From: an uncultured Aquimarina sp.
Lineage (GTDB): Bacteria > Bacteroidota > Bacteroidia > Flavobacteriales > Flavobacteriaceae
Reading direction: 5' to 3'
Assembly (NCBI GenBank): GCA_947501475.1
Contig: CANMWA010000002.1
Span: 124,001-188,000, forward strand
DNA: 64,000 bases
The notes below the pieces were generated by a model. It saw nothing but the letters and a program-made list of their open reading frames with translations. It was not told where the DNA came from and did not search any database. Positions 15,997-25,645 of this stretch are shown here, one piece after another. The translations under genes and the position numbers were made by a program. Numbering within the stretch: the first letter of the stretch is position 1; each line of letters begins with the position of its first letter.

Positions 15997-18339
15997 TTAT
16001 TCTTTTACAAAACGTTTAATAGTATTATCAACTTTCAACATATAAATACCAGCATTTAATGCTTCTACATTGATAGTTTTTATAAAAGTTCCTTCCTTTA
16101 CAATTTCACCAAGTAAATTTAAAATATAAAACTTACTAGTTCCTGATGTTTTCATAGAAACATTAATACTATTTTCTGCTGGGCTTGGATATATTTGAAA
16201 ACCTGCAGTATTTAGATCTGTTTCGATAGTAGTATTTAGATTAGAACTCTGTATCCTGCTCAAAATGTTTTCTGCGTTGACACAAAAGTTTGTAGTTGCT
16301 TGTGAAGTAAAAGACCCTCCAGAAGCTAACACACTTCCTGAGGCAGTAGTTAATTCATAAGAACCATTACCATAACGACAACAAATACCATCTCCGTATG
16401 TATCTTTAAATACTAATGTATAGCAGCCTAAATCTAATGTTCTTGTTAAGTTAATTGTAGAACCATCTGGCTGAGATCCATACGATCCTCCAGAAAATAC
16501 GACTTGGTTACTATCATTTCTAATTTCCCAACTAGTTTCTTCTGGATAATTATCAAAAGTAATACGAAAATTTACATCTGCATCAACAGGCCCTGTTGTT
16601 GTCCCTATCACAACTGTATAATCTTCTACTTCACCGTATTGAAACGACTCACAAGAAGTTGGAACACCATTATATTTCATTGCAACACGCATTCTCGTTG
16701 CTCCTTCTTTTGCACTTGCAGGAACAGTAAATGTTCCACTTACAGGAGTTGTTTGTGAAGCGGTTTTACTCCATACCAATTCACCAGAATCTGTGAATAC
16801 ATTATTTTGGTTATAATCTATCCAAACTGCATAGCCTTCATTATACTTAGTTCCTGTCCATGTAGGAGTTATTGTAATATTTGCTGCTGCTGCTGAAGCT
16901 AAATTAGTAGAAATAGAAGTATTATCTGTATAACCACCAGCTCCTGCACCAGAAGTATTATCAATTGACCCTAATTGAACACGCCCAATATACTCATCAC
17001 TTGTGTTATTTCCATTAGAAGCACAATAGGTGTCTCCTCCTCCGCCACCTCCGCCATCGCAGGTTTCTAAACAGCTTTTAGAGCTAATTGTATTAAGAAT
17101 TACATTTCTTGGTTGTGGACCAAACCCTTTGTTAAGATTAATCCCAACATTAGTAAGGTGACAATAACTCATAATAGTACCTCCACCAGACGGTAATCCT
17201 GGTCGTGCACAATTACCTTCTGTCTGGGCACAGCCATCAATTGCTGTGTTATTACCATTCCATACACAAGCTTGTGTATGGTTTGATCCCATGTTATGAC
17301 CTAATTCGTGAGCAACTACCATTACTGACCATGAATATGTTGGTACATTGCTAAACGATTTTCTGATTCCAGAAACTGCATACTTATAAGATGAACATAA
17401 ACCATTAACCCATGCCACTCCTCCTGAAAAATCATAGGTTACAAAATGGCCTAAATCTCCATTAAAACTATTTTGGTTTCTATAACTGCGATAATTATTC
17501 AAACCATTAAACGGGGCTGTAGAAGTCCATGCCTTCATTCCAGATAGTTGAATACTAATACCATCATTGGCATACAATACAGAAACCTGATTAAATATAG
17601 CTTCAATATAATTTGACGCTTGCTGAGCGCCACCTTTATCTCTTACAATATCATTCGCAATATCGAAGAAAATTTTTGGGCATTTTACAGCTGCAGCTGC
17701 AGCATTTTTATTACTACTACTTAATTCTTCTTTGTTATATCCTCTACCAGACGCATCTGGTGCCTGACAAACAAAATCATTAAGATGTGCAATATCTTTG
17801 TCTTCGTAAATGATCTGATTTGTACTGTTCTTTAGTTGTCCAATCACTAAATTACTAGATTGTTCTCCTGTACTAATGATTCCGGAAATTTCATTTCCAA
17901 AAAAACTGATGGCAGCAACAGAATTTGGTTGTCCTTTTATAATACCCCTATAATGTAATACTGATTCATCAGATTGTACTACTTTACCAGAAGGCATTTC
18001 AATAATTTCAAAATCATCGGTAGTTACGTCTACCTTTACTAATTCTAGAGACATTCCAGATTTTTGACCCGGAACTGTCAAGTTCATAGTCTTAGGAGCG
18101 CTAGCCTTAAAAGTTGCTGTTTTTTGTTGATTGAAAGCAAAAACAGTGTACTCCTTTAGTTCTGAAGGTACTTGTTGACTCGCTTTTTGTTGATCAACAG
18201 TTGTAAAAAGATTAATGTTTTCAAAAGTAGCTCCAGAAGCTTTTTCTTGCTGTACCTTTTGACTTGGTTTGTGTGATTGCGTTTGTGCAAAACTAAGCAT
18301 CGAAAAGAAAGTAAGCACAATAGTAAAAATGTGTTTCAT
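15997..18339 (-). CDS. Secreted M12B (reprolysin-like) metallopeptidase with GEVED and T9SS type A sorting domains
   Basis: 780 residues from the ATG at 18339, which starts a clean signal peptide MKHIFTIVLTFFSMLSFAQ; upstream in-frame starts (18369, 18414) would bury it. Order: signal peptide, propeptide (to about 220), zinc peptidase with HELGHNMGSNH (H344, E345, H348, H354), a glycine-rich linker (seven Gly), a GEVED domain ending in YGEVEDYTVVI, a second beta domain with disulfide-type cysteines (YGDGICCRYGNGSYEL), and a C-terminal sorting domain beginning FQIYPSPAENSINVSM and ending in IYMLKVDNTIKRFVKE. The sorting domain sends it through the T9SS to the surface or medium. It probably digests environmental protein. 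PorX at 4173 is a likely regulator of its export route. Confidence 0.92.
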   Translation of the reverse strand: MKHIFTIVLTFFSMLSFAQTQSHKPSQKVQQEKASGATFENINLFTTVDQQKASQQVPSELKEYTVFAFNQQKTATFKASAPKTMNLTVPGQKSGMSLELVKVDVTTDDFEIIEMPSGKVVQSDESVLHYRGIIKGQPNSVAAISFFGNEISGIISTGEQSSNLVIGQLKNSTNQIIYEDKDIAHLNDFVCQAPDASGRGYNKEELSSSNKNAAAAAVKCPKIFFDIANDIVRDKGGAQQASNYIEAIFNQVSVLYANDGISIQLSGMKAWTSTAPFNGLNNYRSYRNQNSFNGDLGHFVTYDFSGGVAWVNGLCSSYKYAVSGIRKSFSNVPTYSWSVMVVAHELGHNMGSNHTQACVWNGNNTAIDGCAQTEGNCARPGLPSGGGTIMSYCHLTNVGINLNKGFGPQPRNVILNTISSKSCLETCDGGGGGGGDTYCASNGNNTSDEYIGRVQLGSIDNTSGAGAGGYTDNTSISTNLASAAAANITITPTWTGTKYNEGYAVWIDYNQNNVFTDSGELVWSKTASQTTPVSGTFTVPASAKEGATRMRVAMKYNGVPTSCESFQYGEVEDYTVVIGTTTGPVDADVNFRITFDNYPEETSWEIRNDSNQVVFSGGSYGSQPDGSTINLTRTLDLGCYTLVFKDTYGDGICCRYGNGSYELTTASGSVLASGGSFTSQATTNFCVNAENILSRIQSSNLNTTIETDLNTAGFQIYPSPAENSINVSMKTSGTSKFYILNLLGEIVKEGTFIKTINVEALNAGIYMLKVDNTIKRFVKE

Positions 18340-18974
18340 GTTAAGAGGTTTTAATTTTGAAGAATTCATGCTTTGATATATCAATAGGATAATTATCAAT
18401 TCATAAAAGCTCAAAAGAGTTTGTTAATTAGATGTGAAAAATTGTAGTTATATATTTTTTTAGGGTTTTGAAGACTTTGCTCTTTGGCAAACAGAAAACT
18501 TAGTAATTAAGATCAAAAAATGCACTATTTTTTTTACAACTGCATAAGCTCAGATTTATTTTTTAGCAATGCAAAGTAGTAACTTACGACGATTTTATAT
18601 GTTCAGCTTTAGTATTCGTAGTTATCCAACTAGAATTCGTTTACTCATAAAAAAACTTATATTCATAAAAATTTGATGAGTAAACCTTTGTGAGTAATTC
18701 ATGGCCTTGTAAAAAACTGCTCATTTTAGTAATTTAGAAACTTGATATTCTTTTTTCAATAGTAAAACAAAAGGTAAAACTCATATCTAAAATAGATTAG
18801 TGGTTAGAGAATTTCTACAGCAAAGTGTACCCATCATTTTATCTAAATACATAAGAATATTCCTATTTTATTATTCTTGTTTTCAAAAACATCATGTATT
18901 TCATAAAACTGAAACTAAACCTATTTCACAAAACGCGATCAAATACCTACATTTGCAATCTTGGTTAAAATTTT
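18340..18974. other. Long intergenic region between M12B peptidase and uvrA
   Basis: 635 bases without a supportable gene. It holds the uvrA promoter (18924-18955) and an inverted repeat, GTTTACTCAT (18639-18648) against ATGAGTAAAC (18676-18685) with a 27-base loop, which could be an operator for the peptidase gene. A 60-codon frame at 18800-18982 overlaps the uvrA promoter and start and has no family features. Confidence 0.7.
18924..18955 (+). promoter_or_regulatory. uvrA promoter
   Basis: TTTC (18924-18927), a 20-base spacer, then TACATTTG (18948-18955), a perfect -7 for Bacteroidota. The uvrA ATG lies 19 bases beyond the end of the -7 element. No SOS-like operator is recognised. Confidence 0.65.
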
Positions 18975-21815
18975 ATGGGTAGATCTGAAGAAAATATTGA
19001 AGTTTTAGGAGCACGGGTTCATAACTTGAAAAATATCGATGTTACTATTCCTCGAGAAAAGTTAGTAGTTATTACTGGTTTGTCGGGATCAGGTAAATCT
19101 TCTCTAGCTTTTGACACCATATATGCCGAGGGACAACGAAGGTATATTGAAACTTTCTCGGCCTATGCTCGCCAGTTTTTAGGAGGGTTAGAACGTCCGG
19201 ATGTAGATAAAATCGATGGCCTATCTCCTGTTATAGCCATAGAACAAAAAACAACTAGCAAAAGCCCTCGTAGTACAGTAGGTACTATTACCGAAATCTA
19301 TGATTTTCTAAGATTACTTTTCTCCCGTGGAAGCGATGCATATAGCTATAATACAGGAGAAAAAATGGTAAGCTATAGTGATGAGCAAATCAAAAGTCTT
19401 ATACTTCAGGATTTTGAAGGAAAAAGAATTAATATTCTTGCCCCAATAGTTCGTTCTAGAAAAGGACACTATCGTGAGCTTTTTGAACAAATCGCCAAAC
19501 AAGGTTTTGTAAAAGTTCGTACTGATGGTGAAATAAAGGATATTGTTAAAGGGATGAAACTTGATCGTTATAAGACTCATGATATCGAGATCGTAATCGA
19601 TAGACTCATGGTCAGTAAGGATCAGGATAACTCAAAACGTTTGATGGAAACTATTAACACCGCAATGTATCACGGCGATGATGTTTTAATGGTGATCGAA
19701 CAAGAATCACAACAAGTACGTTTCTTTAGTAGAAACTTAATGTGTCCTTCGAGTGGAATTTCATACCCCAACCCTGAACCTAATAATTTTTCGTTCAATT
19801 CTCCAAAAGGAGCATGCCCCAAATGTAATGGTATTGGTAATTTATATGAAGTAAACCAAAAAAAGATCATTCCAGATGATTCAAAATCTATCAAAAATGG
19901 TGGATTAGTACCTCAAGGACCGCAAAAAAACAATTGGATTTTTAAACAACTAGACCTTATAGCACAACGATTTGATTTTGATCTTAGCGACCCTATAAAA
20001 AAGATTCCTGATGAAGCTATGCAAATCATTCTTTATGGTGGTAAAGAAAAATTTAGCATCAATAGCAAAACACTAGGGGTTACGCGAGAGTACAAAATTG
20101 ATTTTGAAGGCATTGCTACTTTTATCGATAATACTTATACCAATAGCGATTCTACTTCTCTTAAAAGATGGGCAAAAGATTTTATGGATAATATCCAATG
20201 TCCAGAATGTGAAGGTTCAAGATTGCGTAAAGAATCATTATATTTTAAAGTAAATAACAAAAATATTGCAGAATTAGCTGCAATGGATATAAGCGAATTA
20301 TCAAATTGGTTTAGTGATTTGCCTAGTCGTTTAAGTGATAAACAAAAACAGATCTCTGGAGAGATCTTAAAAGAAATCAATGCCCGATTACAATTTTTGA
20401 TAGATGTAGGACTTACCTATCTATCACTTAATAGAAGCAGTAAATCACTCTCAGGAGGTGAAGCACAGCGTATTAGGCTAGCTACACAAATAGGCTCACA
20501 ACTTGTTGGGGTATTATATATATTAGATGAACCTAGTATTGGTTTACACCAAAGAGATAATGAAAAACTAATCAACTCTCTTATTCAACTCAGAGATATT
20601 GGCAATTCTGTTATTGTAGTAGAACATGATAAGGATATGATAGAGCGTGCAGATCATGTAATTGATATTGGACCTTTGGCTGGAAAACATGGCGGCGAGA
20701 TTATTAGTGAAGGCACTCCGGTGGAAGTAAAAAAACATCGTACATTAACTGCAGATTACTTAAGTGGTAAAAAACAGATCGAAATTCCGAAAAAAAGAAG
20801 AAAAGGTAACGGAAAAACAATCTCATTAAAAGGTGCAACCGGAAACAACCTAAAAAACATTTCTATTGACATTCCTCTAGGCAAAATGATAGCAGTTACA
20901 GGTGTATCGGGTAGCGGTAAATCTACATTGATTAATGAAACACTATACCCTATTCTAAATGCTTATTATTTTAATGGAGTAAAAAAACCTATGCCATATA
21001 AAAGCATAAAAGGTTTAGAACACTCTGATAAAGTTATTGATATAAATCAATCACCAATCGGTCGTACGCCAAGGTCAAACCCTGCAACTTATACGGGTGT
21101 ATTTTCTGAGATACGAAGTTTGTTTGCCAAAACCCCTGAAGCTATGATACGAGGCTATAAACCAGGGCGTTTTAGTTTTAATGTAACTGGAGGACGATGC
21201 GAAACTTGTAAAGGCGGTGGTTTGCGAGTAATTGAAATGAATTTTTTACCCGATGTATATGTAGAATGCGAAACTTGTCAAGGAAAACGATTTAATAGAG
21301 AAACTCTTGAAATTAGATATAAAGGAAAATCAATTTCTGATGTCTTAGAGATGACCATAAATGAAGCATGCATGTTCTTTGAACATATCCCAAAAATATC
21401 CAGAAAACTAAAAACAATACAAAATGTTGGATTAGGATATATTACCTTGGGGCAACAATCCACTACCCTATCAGGTGGTGAAGCACAACGAATAAAACTG
21501 GCAACAGAATTATCTAAAAGAGATACAGGAAATACTTTTTATATTCTCGATGAACCCACAACAGGACTTCATTTTGAAGATATTCGTGTTTTGATGGAAG
21601 TATTAAACAAATTAGTAGATAAAGGCAATACAGTATTAATTATAGAACATAATCTAGATGTCATAAAAATGGCAGATTACATTATTGATATTGGATATGA
21701 AGGAGGTAAAAATGGAGGAGAAATTGTAGCCAAAGGAACACCTGAAGAAATTATAAAAGACAAAAATAGTTATACTGCCAAGTTCTTAAAAAAAGAATTA
21801 AACGGCACACATTAA
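18975..21815 (+). CDS. uvrA: Excinuclease ABC subunit UvrA
   Basis: 946 residues, usual length. Two ABC ATPase modules: Walker A GLSGSGKSSLAFDTIYAEG and GVSGSGKSTLINETLYP, signatures LSGGEAQRIRLATQIG and LSGGEAQRIKLATELS, and Walker B VLYILDEPSIGLH and TFYILDEPTTGLH. UvrA finds bulky DNA lesions and loads UvrB for nucleotide excision repair. The C-terminal zinc finger is complete (C742, C745, C765, C768). The N-terminal zinc site is not: C257, C281 and C284 remain, but the fourth position is serine (CPSSG, S260). The start follows a good promoter by 19 bases. A LOG-family gene follows after 12 bases. Confidence 0.97.
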   Translation: MGRSEENIEVLGARVHNLKNIDVTIPREKLVVITGLSGSGKSSLAFDTIYAEGQRRYIETFSAYARQFLGGLERPDVDKIDGLSPVIAIEQKTTSKSPRSTVGTITEIYDFLRLLFSRGSDAYSYNTGEKMVSYSDEQIKSLILQDFEGKRINILAPIVRSRKGHYRELFEQIAKQGFVKVRTDGEIKDIVKGMKLDRYKTHDIEIVIDRLMVSKDQDNSKRLMETINTAMYHGDDVLMVIEQESQQVRFFSRNLMCPSSGISYPNPEPNNFSFNSPKGACPKCNGIGNLYEVNQKKIIPDDSKSIKNGGLVPQGPQKNNWIFKQLDLIAQRFDFDLSDPIKKIPDEAMQIILYGGKEKFSINSKTLGVTREYKIDFEGIATFIDNTYTNSDSTSLKRWAKDFMDNIQCPECEGSRLRKESLYFKVNNKNIAELAAMDISELSNWFSDLPSRLSDKQKQISGEILKEINARLQFLIDVGLTYLSLNRSSKSLSGGEAQRIRLATQIGSQLVGVLYILDEPSIGLHQRDNEKLINSLIQLRDIGNSVIVVEHDKDMIERADHVIDIGPLAGKHGGEIISEGTPVEVKKHRTLTADYLSGKKQIEIPKKRRKGNGKTISLKGATGNNLKNISIDIPLGKMIAVTGVSGSGKSTLINETLYPILNAYYFNGVKKPMPYKSIKGLEHSDKVIDINQSPIGRTPRSNPATYTGVFSEIRSLFAKTPEAMIRGYKPGRFSFNVTGGRCETCKGGGLRVIEMNFLPDVYVECETCQGKRFNRETLEIRYKGKSISDVLEMTINEACMFFEHIPKISRKLKTIQNVGLGYITLGQQSTTLSGGEAQRIKLATELSKRDTGNTFYILDEPTTGLHFEDIRVLMEVLNKLVDKGNTVLIIEHNLDVIKMADYIIDIGYEGGKNGGEIVAKGTPEEIIKDKNSYTAKFLKKELNGTH

Positions 21816-21827
21816 AAAATAATACTT

Positions 21828-22517
21828 ATGAGAAAAGAACAACACCACAAAGGTTGGAACGAGATAAAAACAAACGATTCATGGGCAATCTTCAAAATTA
21901 TGGGAGAATTTGTAAATGGATTCGAAAAAATGAGCAAAATAGGACCTTGTGTATCTATTTTTGGATCTGCACGTACAAAAACTGAAGATAAATATTATCA
22001 GCTTACAGTAGATGTTGCAAAAGAGATTGTTAATAATGGTTATGGAGTAATCACTGGCGGTGGACCAGGGATCATGGAAGCAGGAAACAAAGGAGCACAT
22101 CTAGCTGGTGGTACCTCTGTTGGTCTTAATATAGAATTGCCATTTGAGCAGCATGATAACCCATATATCGATAACGACAAAAGCCTCGATTTTGATTACT
22201 TCTTTGTGCGTAAAGTTATGTTTGTAAAATACTCTCAAGGATTTGTAGTAATGCCAGGAGGTTTTGGAACCCTAGACGAGTTGTTTGAAGCGATGACTTT
22301 AATACAAACCAAAAAAATTGCTAAATTCCCAATTATCCTTGTAAGTACTGAGTTTTGGGGAGGGCTAATCGATTGGGTAAAAACTACGCTTTTAGAAAAA
22401 TTTGGAAATGTAAGTCCCGGAGATTTAGATTTGATTCATGTAGTGGATACTCCTGCAGAAGTATTACAAATTTTAGATAAATTCTATACACAATATAATC
22501 TTAGCCCGAATTTCTAA
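21828..22517 (+). CDS. LOG-family protein (TIGR00730; cytokinin riboside 5'-monophosphate phosphoribohydrolase-like)
   Basis: 229 residues. The lysine-decarboxylase-like Rossmann fold is marked by GYGVITGGGPGIMEAGNKGA and the diagnostic PGGFGTLDELFEAMTLIQT (PGGxGTxxE). Family enzymes cleave the N-glycosidic bond of nucleoside monophosphates (AMP or cytokinin nucleotides); older lysine decarboxylase labels are wrong. It is cytoplasmic, 12 bases after uvrA and just ahead of the barrel protein gene, so these three probably share a transcript. Confidence 0.92.
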   Translation: MRKEQHHKGWNEIKTNDSWAIFKIMGEFVNGFEKMSKIGPCVSIFGSARTKTEDKYYQLTVDVAKEIVNNGYGVITGGGPGIMEAGNKGAHLAGGTSVGLNIELPFEQHDNPYIDNDKSLDFDYFFVRKVMFVKYSQGFVVMPGGFGTLDELFEAMTLIQTKKIAKFPIILVSTEFWGGLIDWVKTTLLEKFGNVSPGDLDLIHVVDTPAEVLQILDKFYTQYNLSPNF

Positions 22518-22618
22518 TAATTTTGAAACGTTTAGTTTTAAAATCAGTTAATAACATTAAAGGTGAATTTTCAAAGTATAGAACATATAAAAAAACGCCT
22601 ATAATTGAATATAAAAAA

Positions 22619-25444
22619 TTGTCTAAAATCAGAATATACCATATTGTATTTGTCTTTTTTGTGTCTTTTACACTTTCAGCACAGCATAGCTCTATTATTG
22701 ATGCTAATCTGGATACTGAAAGAAAAAGTATAACAATTAACCAAGAGATCACTTATACAAATACATCAAAAGATACATTAACTACAATTATGTTTCATGA
22801 TTGGGCGAATAGTTTTTCTGATAAAACTACTCCGTTAGGTAAGCGATTTTCTGAAGATTTTCTAAAACGCTTCTATTTTGCTAAAGACAATGAACGAGGC
22901 AATACAATCATCAAAACAATAACAAACAAGGATTCAAATTTATTAAAATGGGGGCGTTATAAGGGAGTTGCAGATATTCTATGGGTAGATTGTGCTACAC
23001 CATTATACCCCGGTATGAGTCAGACATTTAAACTTTCTTATAAGATTAATATACCTAGTAGTAAATTTACTAGATATGGCTATGAAGAGAATGGTAATTT
23101 TAGCTTAAAATACTGGTATATTATCCCTGCAGTTTATGATACAAAATGGCACACCTATAGCCATAAAAATCTTGATGATCTGTATGCCCCACTACTGGAT
23201 TATCAATTACGTTTTACACTACCAGAACAGTATACTATAACAAGTGAGTTAAATCAAGAAACTATTCTCTCTTCAGAAGAAGAAAATAAAACCATTAACC
23301 TTACCGGAAATAACAGAGGTGAAATAAACTTATATATTGAGAAAACTAATTCTTTTTATACATATCCCGCCAATGGAATACAATTTATTAGCAATGTTGA
23401 TGATAATGACTTAATGCCCGCAATGAAATCTGTTGCTATAAACAGGATTATTAATTTCTTACAAAAAAAATTAGGGCCATATCCATTTGATAAAATTTTG
23501 GTATCACAAAATGATTATAAAAACAATCCGGTTTATGGGCTCAATCAACTACCCGATATCTTAAGGCCTTTCCCCGATGGATTTCAATACGAGATTAAGC
23601 AACTAAAAACAATTACAGAAAATTATTTAGAAAGAACCATACTAATAGATCCAAGAGATGATGTATGGCTTCGAGATGCGCTACATATTTATTTGATGAT
23701 GGCGTATACAGAGCAATATTATCCAGAAATGAAAATCATCGGAAAACTAAGTAAGGTGATAGGTGTACGATGGTTTCATGCTGCTGATCTTGAGTTTAAT
23801 GATCAATATTTTCTAGCATATAAAAATATGGCAAGGTTATTTTTGGATCAATCATTATCGACACCACAAGATAAGTTAGTAAAATTTAATAAAAATATAG
23901 CTAATGCATATAAAGCTGGTGTTGGCTTCAAATATCTTGAAGACTATCTTGAAGATGATAATATCATAGAGCAAAGTATCAAAGACTTTTATAGCCAATA
24001 TGCATTACAGCATACTCATTCTAAAAACTATCAAAAAATTCTAGCGGCTCAATCACCAAAAAATGTCGATTGGTATTTTGATGACTATGTAAATACCAAT
24101 AAAAAGTTAGATTTCAAGATCAAATCAGTCAAAAAAAGAAAAGATTCTCTTGAGGTAACCATCAAAAATAATGGTAATAATTCGATGCCAGTTTCACTTT
24201 TTGGATTACGTAAAAAAGATATAGTTTCAAAAACTTGGGTAACAGACATTACTGGTACAAAAACAGTAACAATTGCAAACGAGAATATAAACAAATTAGT
24301 ATTAGATTATAGCCAAAAAATCCCTGAAATAAATCGTCGTAATAATTATAAAAATCTAAAATGGATTTTTAATAAACCCATTCAATTTAGACTTTTTCAA
24401 GATGTAGAAGACCCTCGATACAGGCAAATATTTTTTATTCCTGAATTTGAGTTTAATATATATGATGGTTTCACGTTAGCTTCAAAATTTTATAATAAAA
24501 CATTCATAAAAAGAGATTTTGAATACAACATTTCTCCTGCCTATGGTTTAAAATCAAATAAACTACTTGGATCAGCGTCCATATTTCATAGACAACAAAT
24601 AGCAGAGTATGGCTTATACAAAATGCGATATGGAATCAATGGTAGTATGTTTAGTTATGCGCCAGATTTATTATTTAGAAGGTTTTCATCCTCGGTAAGT
24701 TTCCATTTTAGACCCAAAGACCTAAGGCTTAATGAAAAACAAAGGTTAATCATCCGAAATATTAATGTTTTTAGAGAACGAGACGATGTAAATCCTGTTG
24801 TTACACCAGATTATAATGTATTCAACACTAGATATCAATATTCTGATTTTAATTTAATTGATTTCTTAGGATATAGGGTAGATTATCAAATATCAAAAAA
24901 CTTTAGCAAGCTTTCGACCACTATAAATTATAGAAAATTATTCTTAAATAATCGACAAGTAAACCTTCGATTTTTTGCAGGATCATTTATTTTTAATGAT
25001 ACCGAAAAAGATGGTGACTTCTTCAGTTTTGCATTAGATAGACCCACAGACTATCTCTTTGATTATAATTATCTAGGACGAAGTGAAGATACTGGTTTAG
25101 TAAGCCAACAAATCATCTTGGCTGAAGGCGGATTTAAATCACAATTAGAATACCCATTCGCTAATCAATGGATCACAACTTTTAACGCCAATACCAATAT
25201 CTGGAATTGGATTTATGCCTATGGGGATGTTGGATTTGTAAAAAATAAAGGGATATCACCAAAATTTGTATTTGATGGAGGTGTAAGATTAAGTTTGGTT
25301 GCCGATTACTTCGAACTCTTTTTTCCTATAGTATCAAATAAAGGTTGGGAAATTGCCCAACCAGATTATGATCAACAAATTCGATTTATAATCACGTTAA
25401 GTCCTCAAACTCTAATCGGACTCTTCACAAGAGAATGGTATTAA
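22619..25444 (+). CDS. M1 peptidase-like protein without HEXXH, with C-terminal outer-membrane beta-barrel
   Basis: 941 residues from the TTG at 22619, which gives a clean signal peptide (SKIRIYHIVFVFFVSFTLSAQ, cut after SAQ). A TTG at 22523 would add a 32-residue tail. Residues about 25-470 resemble the M1 aminopeptidase N-terminal and catalytic domains (TMFHDWANSFSDK, FSLKYWYIIPAVYD, GLNQLPDI). Where HEXXH should be there is ITENYLERTILIDPRDD, and the next helix reads WLRDALHIYLMMAY; no HExxH occurs anywhere. The last 350 residues alternate polar and aromatic residues and end in LIGLFTREWY, as in outer-membrane barrels. It is probably a surface or periplasmic binding protein rather than a peptidase. 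It follows the LOG gene closely. Confidence 0.8.
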   Translation: MSKIRIYHIVFVFFVSFTLSAQHSSIIDANLDTERKSITINQEITYTNTSKDTLTTIMFHDWANSFSDKTTPLGKRFSEDFLKRFYFAKDNERGNTIIKTITNKDSNLLKWGRYKGVADILWVDCATPLYPGMSQTFKLSYKINIPSSKFTRYGYEENGNFSLKYWYIIPAVYDTKWHTYSHKNLDDLYAPLLDYQLRFTLPEQYTITSELNQETILSSEEENKTINLTGNNRGEINLYIEKTNSFYTYPANGIQFISNVDDNDLMPAMKSVAINRIINFLQKKLGPYPFDKILVSQNDYKNNPVYGLNQLPDILRPFPDGFQYEIKQLKTITENYLERTILIDPRDDVWLRDALHIYLMMAYTEQYYPEMKIIGKLSKVIGVRWFHAADLEFNDQYFLAYKNMARLFLDQSLSTPQDKLVKFNKNIANAYKAGVGFKYLEDYLEDDNIIEQSIKDFYSQYALQHTHSKNYQKILAAQSPKNVDWYFDDYVNTNKKLDFKIKSVKKRKDSLEVTIKNNGNNSMPVSLFGLRKKDIVSKTWVTDITGTKTVTIANENINKLVLDYSQKIPEINRRNNYKNLKWIFNKPIQFRLFQDVEDPRYRQIFFIPEFEFNIYDGFTLASKFYNKTFIKRDFEYNISPAYGLKSNKLLGSASIFHRQQIAEYGLYKMRYGINGSMFSYAPDLLFRRFSSSVSFHFRPKDLRLNEKQRLIIRNINVFRERDDVNPVVTPDYNVFNTRYQYSDFNLIDFLGYRVDYQISKNFSKLSTTINYRKLFLNNRQVNLRFFAGSFIFNDTEKDGDFFSFALDRPTDYLFDYNYLGRSEDTGLVSQQIILAEGGFKSQLEYPFANQWITTFNANTNIWNWIYAYGDVGFVKNKGISPKFVFDGGVRLSLVADYFELFFPIVSNKGWEIAQPDYDQQIRFIITLSPQTLIGLFTREWY

Positions 25445-25589
25445 CATCATTTGTCTTTAAAAAAAAGTAATAAATGTGAAAATTTTGAATATTTGTTAAT
25501 CAATCCTTAAAATAAGCTTCTAAAACAATAATTATTCAATAAAATGGCATTTTAAGTACATTATATTCAAGAAATTTAAGAGTTTACTG

Positions 25590-25621
25590 CTTGCAATTCG
25601 TTTGTATTTTGACTAAATTTG
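25590..25621 (+). promoter_or_regulatory. Promoter of the E1 dehydrogenase gene
   Basis: CTTG (25590-25593), a 20-base spacer, and TAAATTTG (25614-25621), an excellent Bacteroidota promoter. The -7 element overlaps the in-frame TTG at 25619, which argues that translation begins at the ATG at 25646. Confidence 0.7.
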
Positions 25622-25645
25622 CAAACTGATAAAAACATCGCTCGT

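Noticed and set aside
18800..18982. 60-codon frame upstream of uvrA
   Set aside because: It spans the uvrA promoter and overlaps the uvrA start; no family features.
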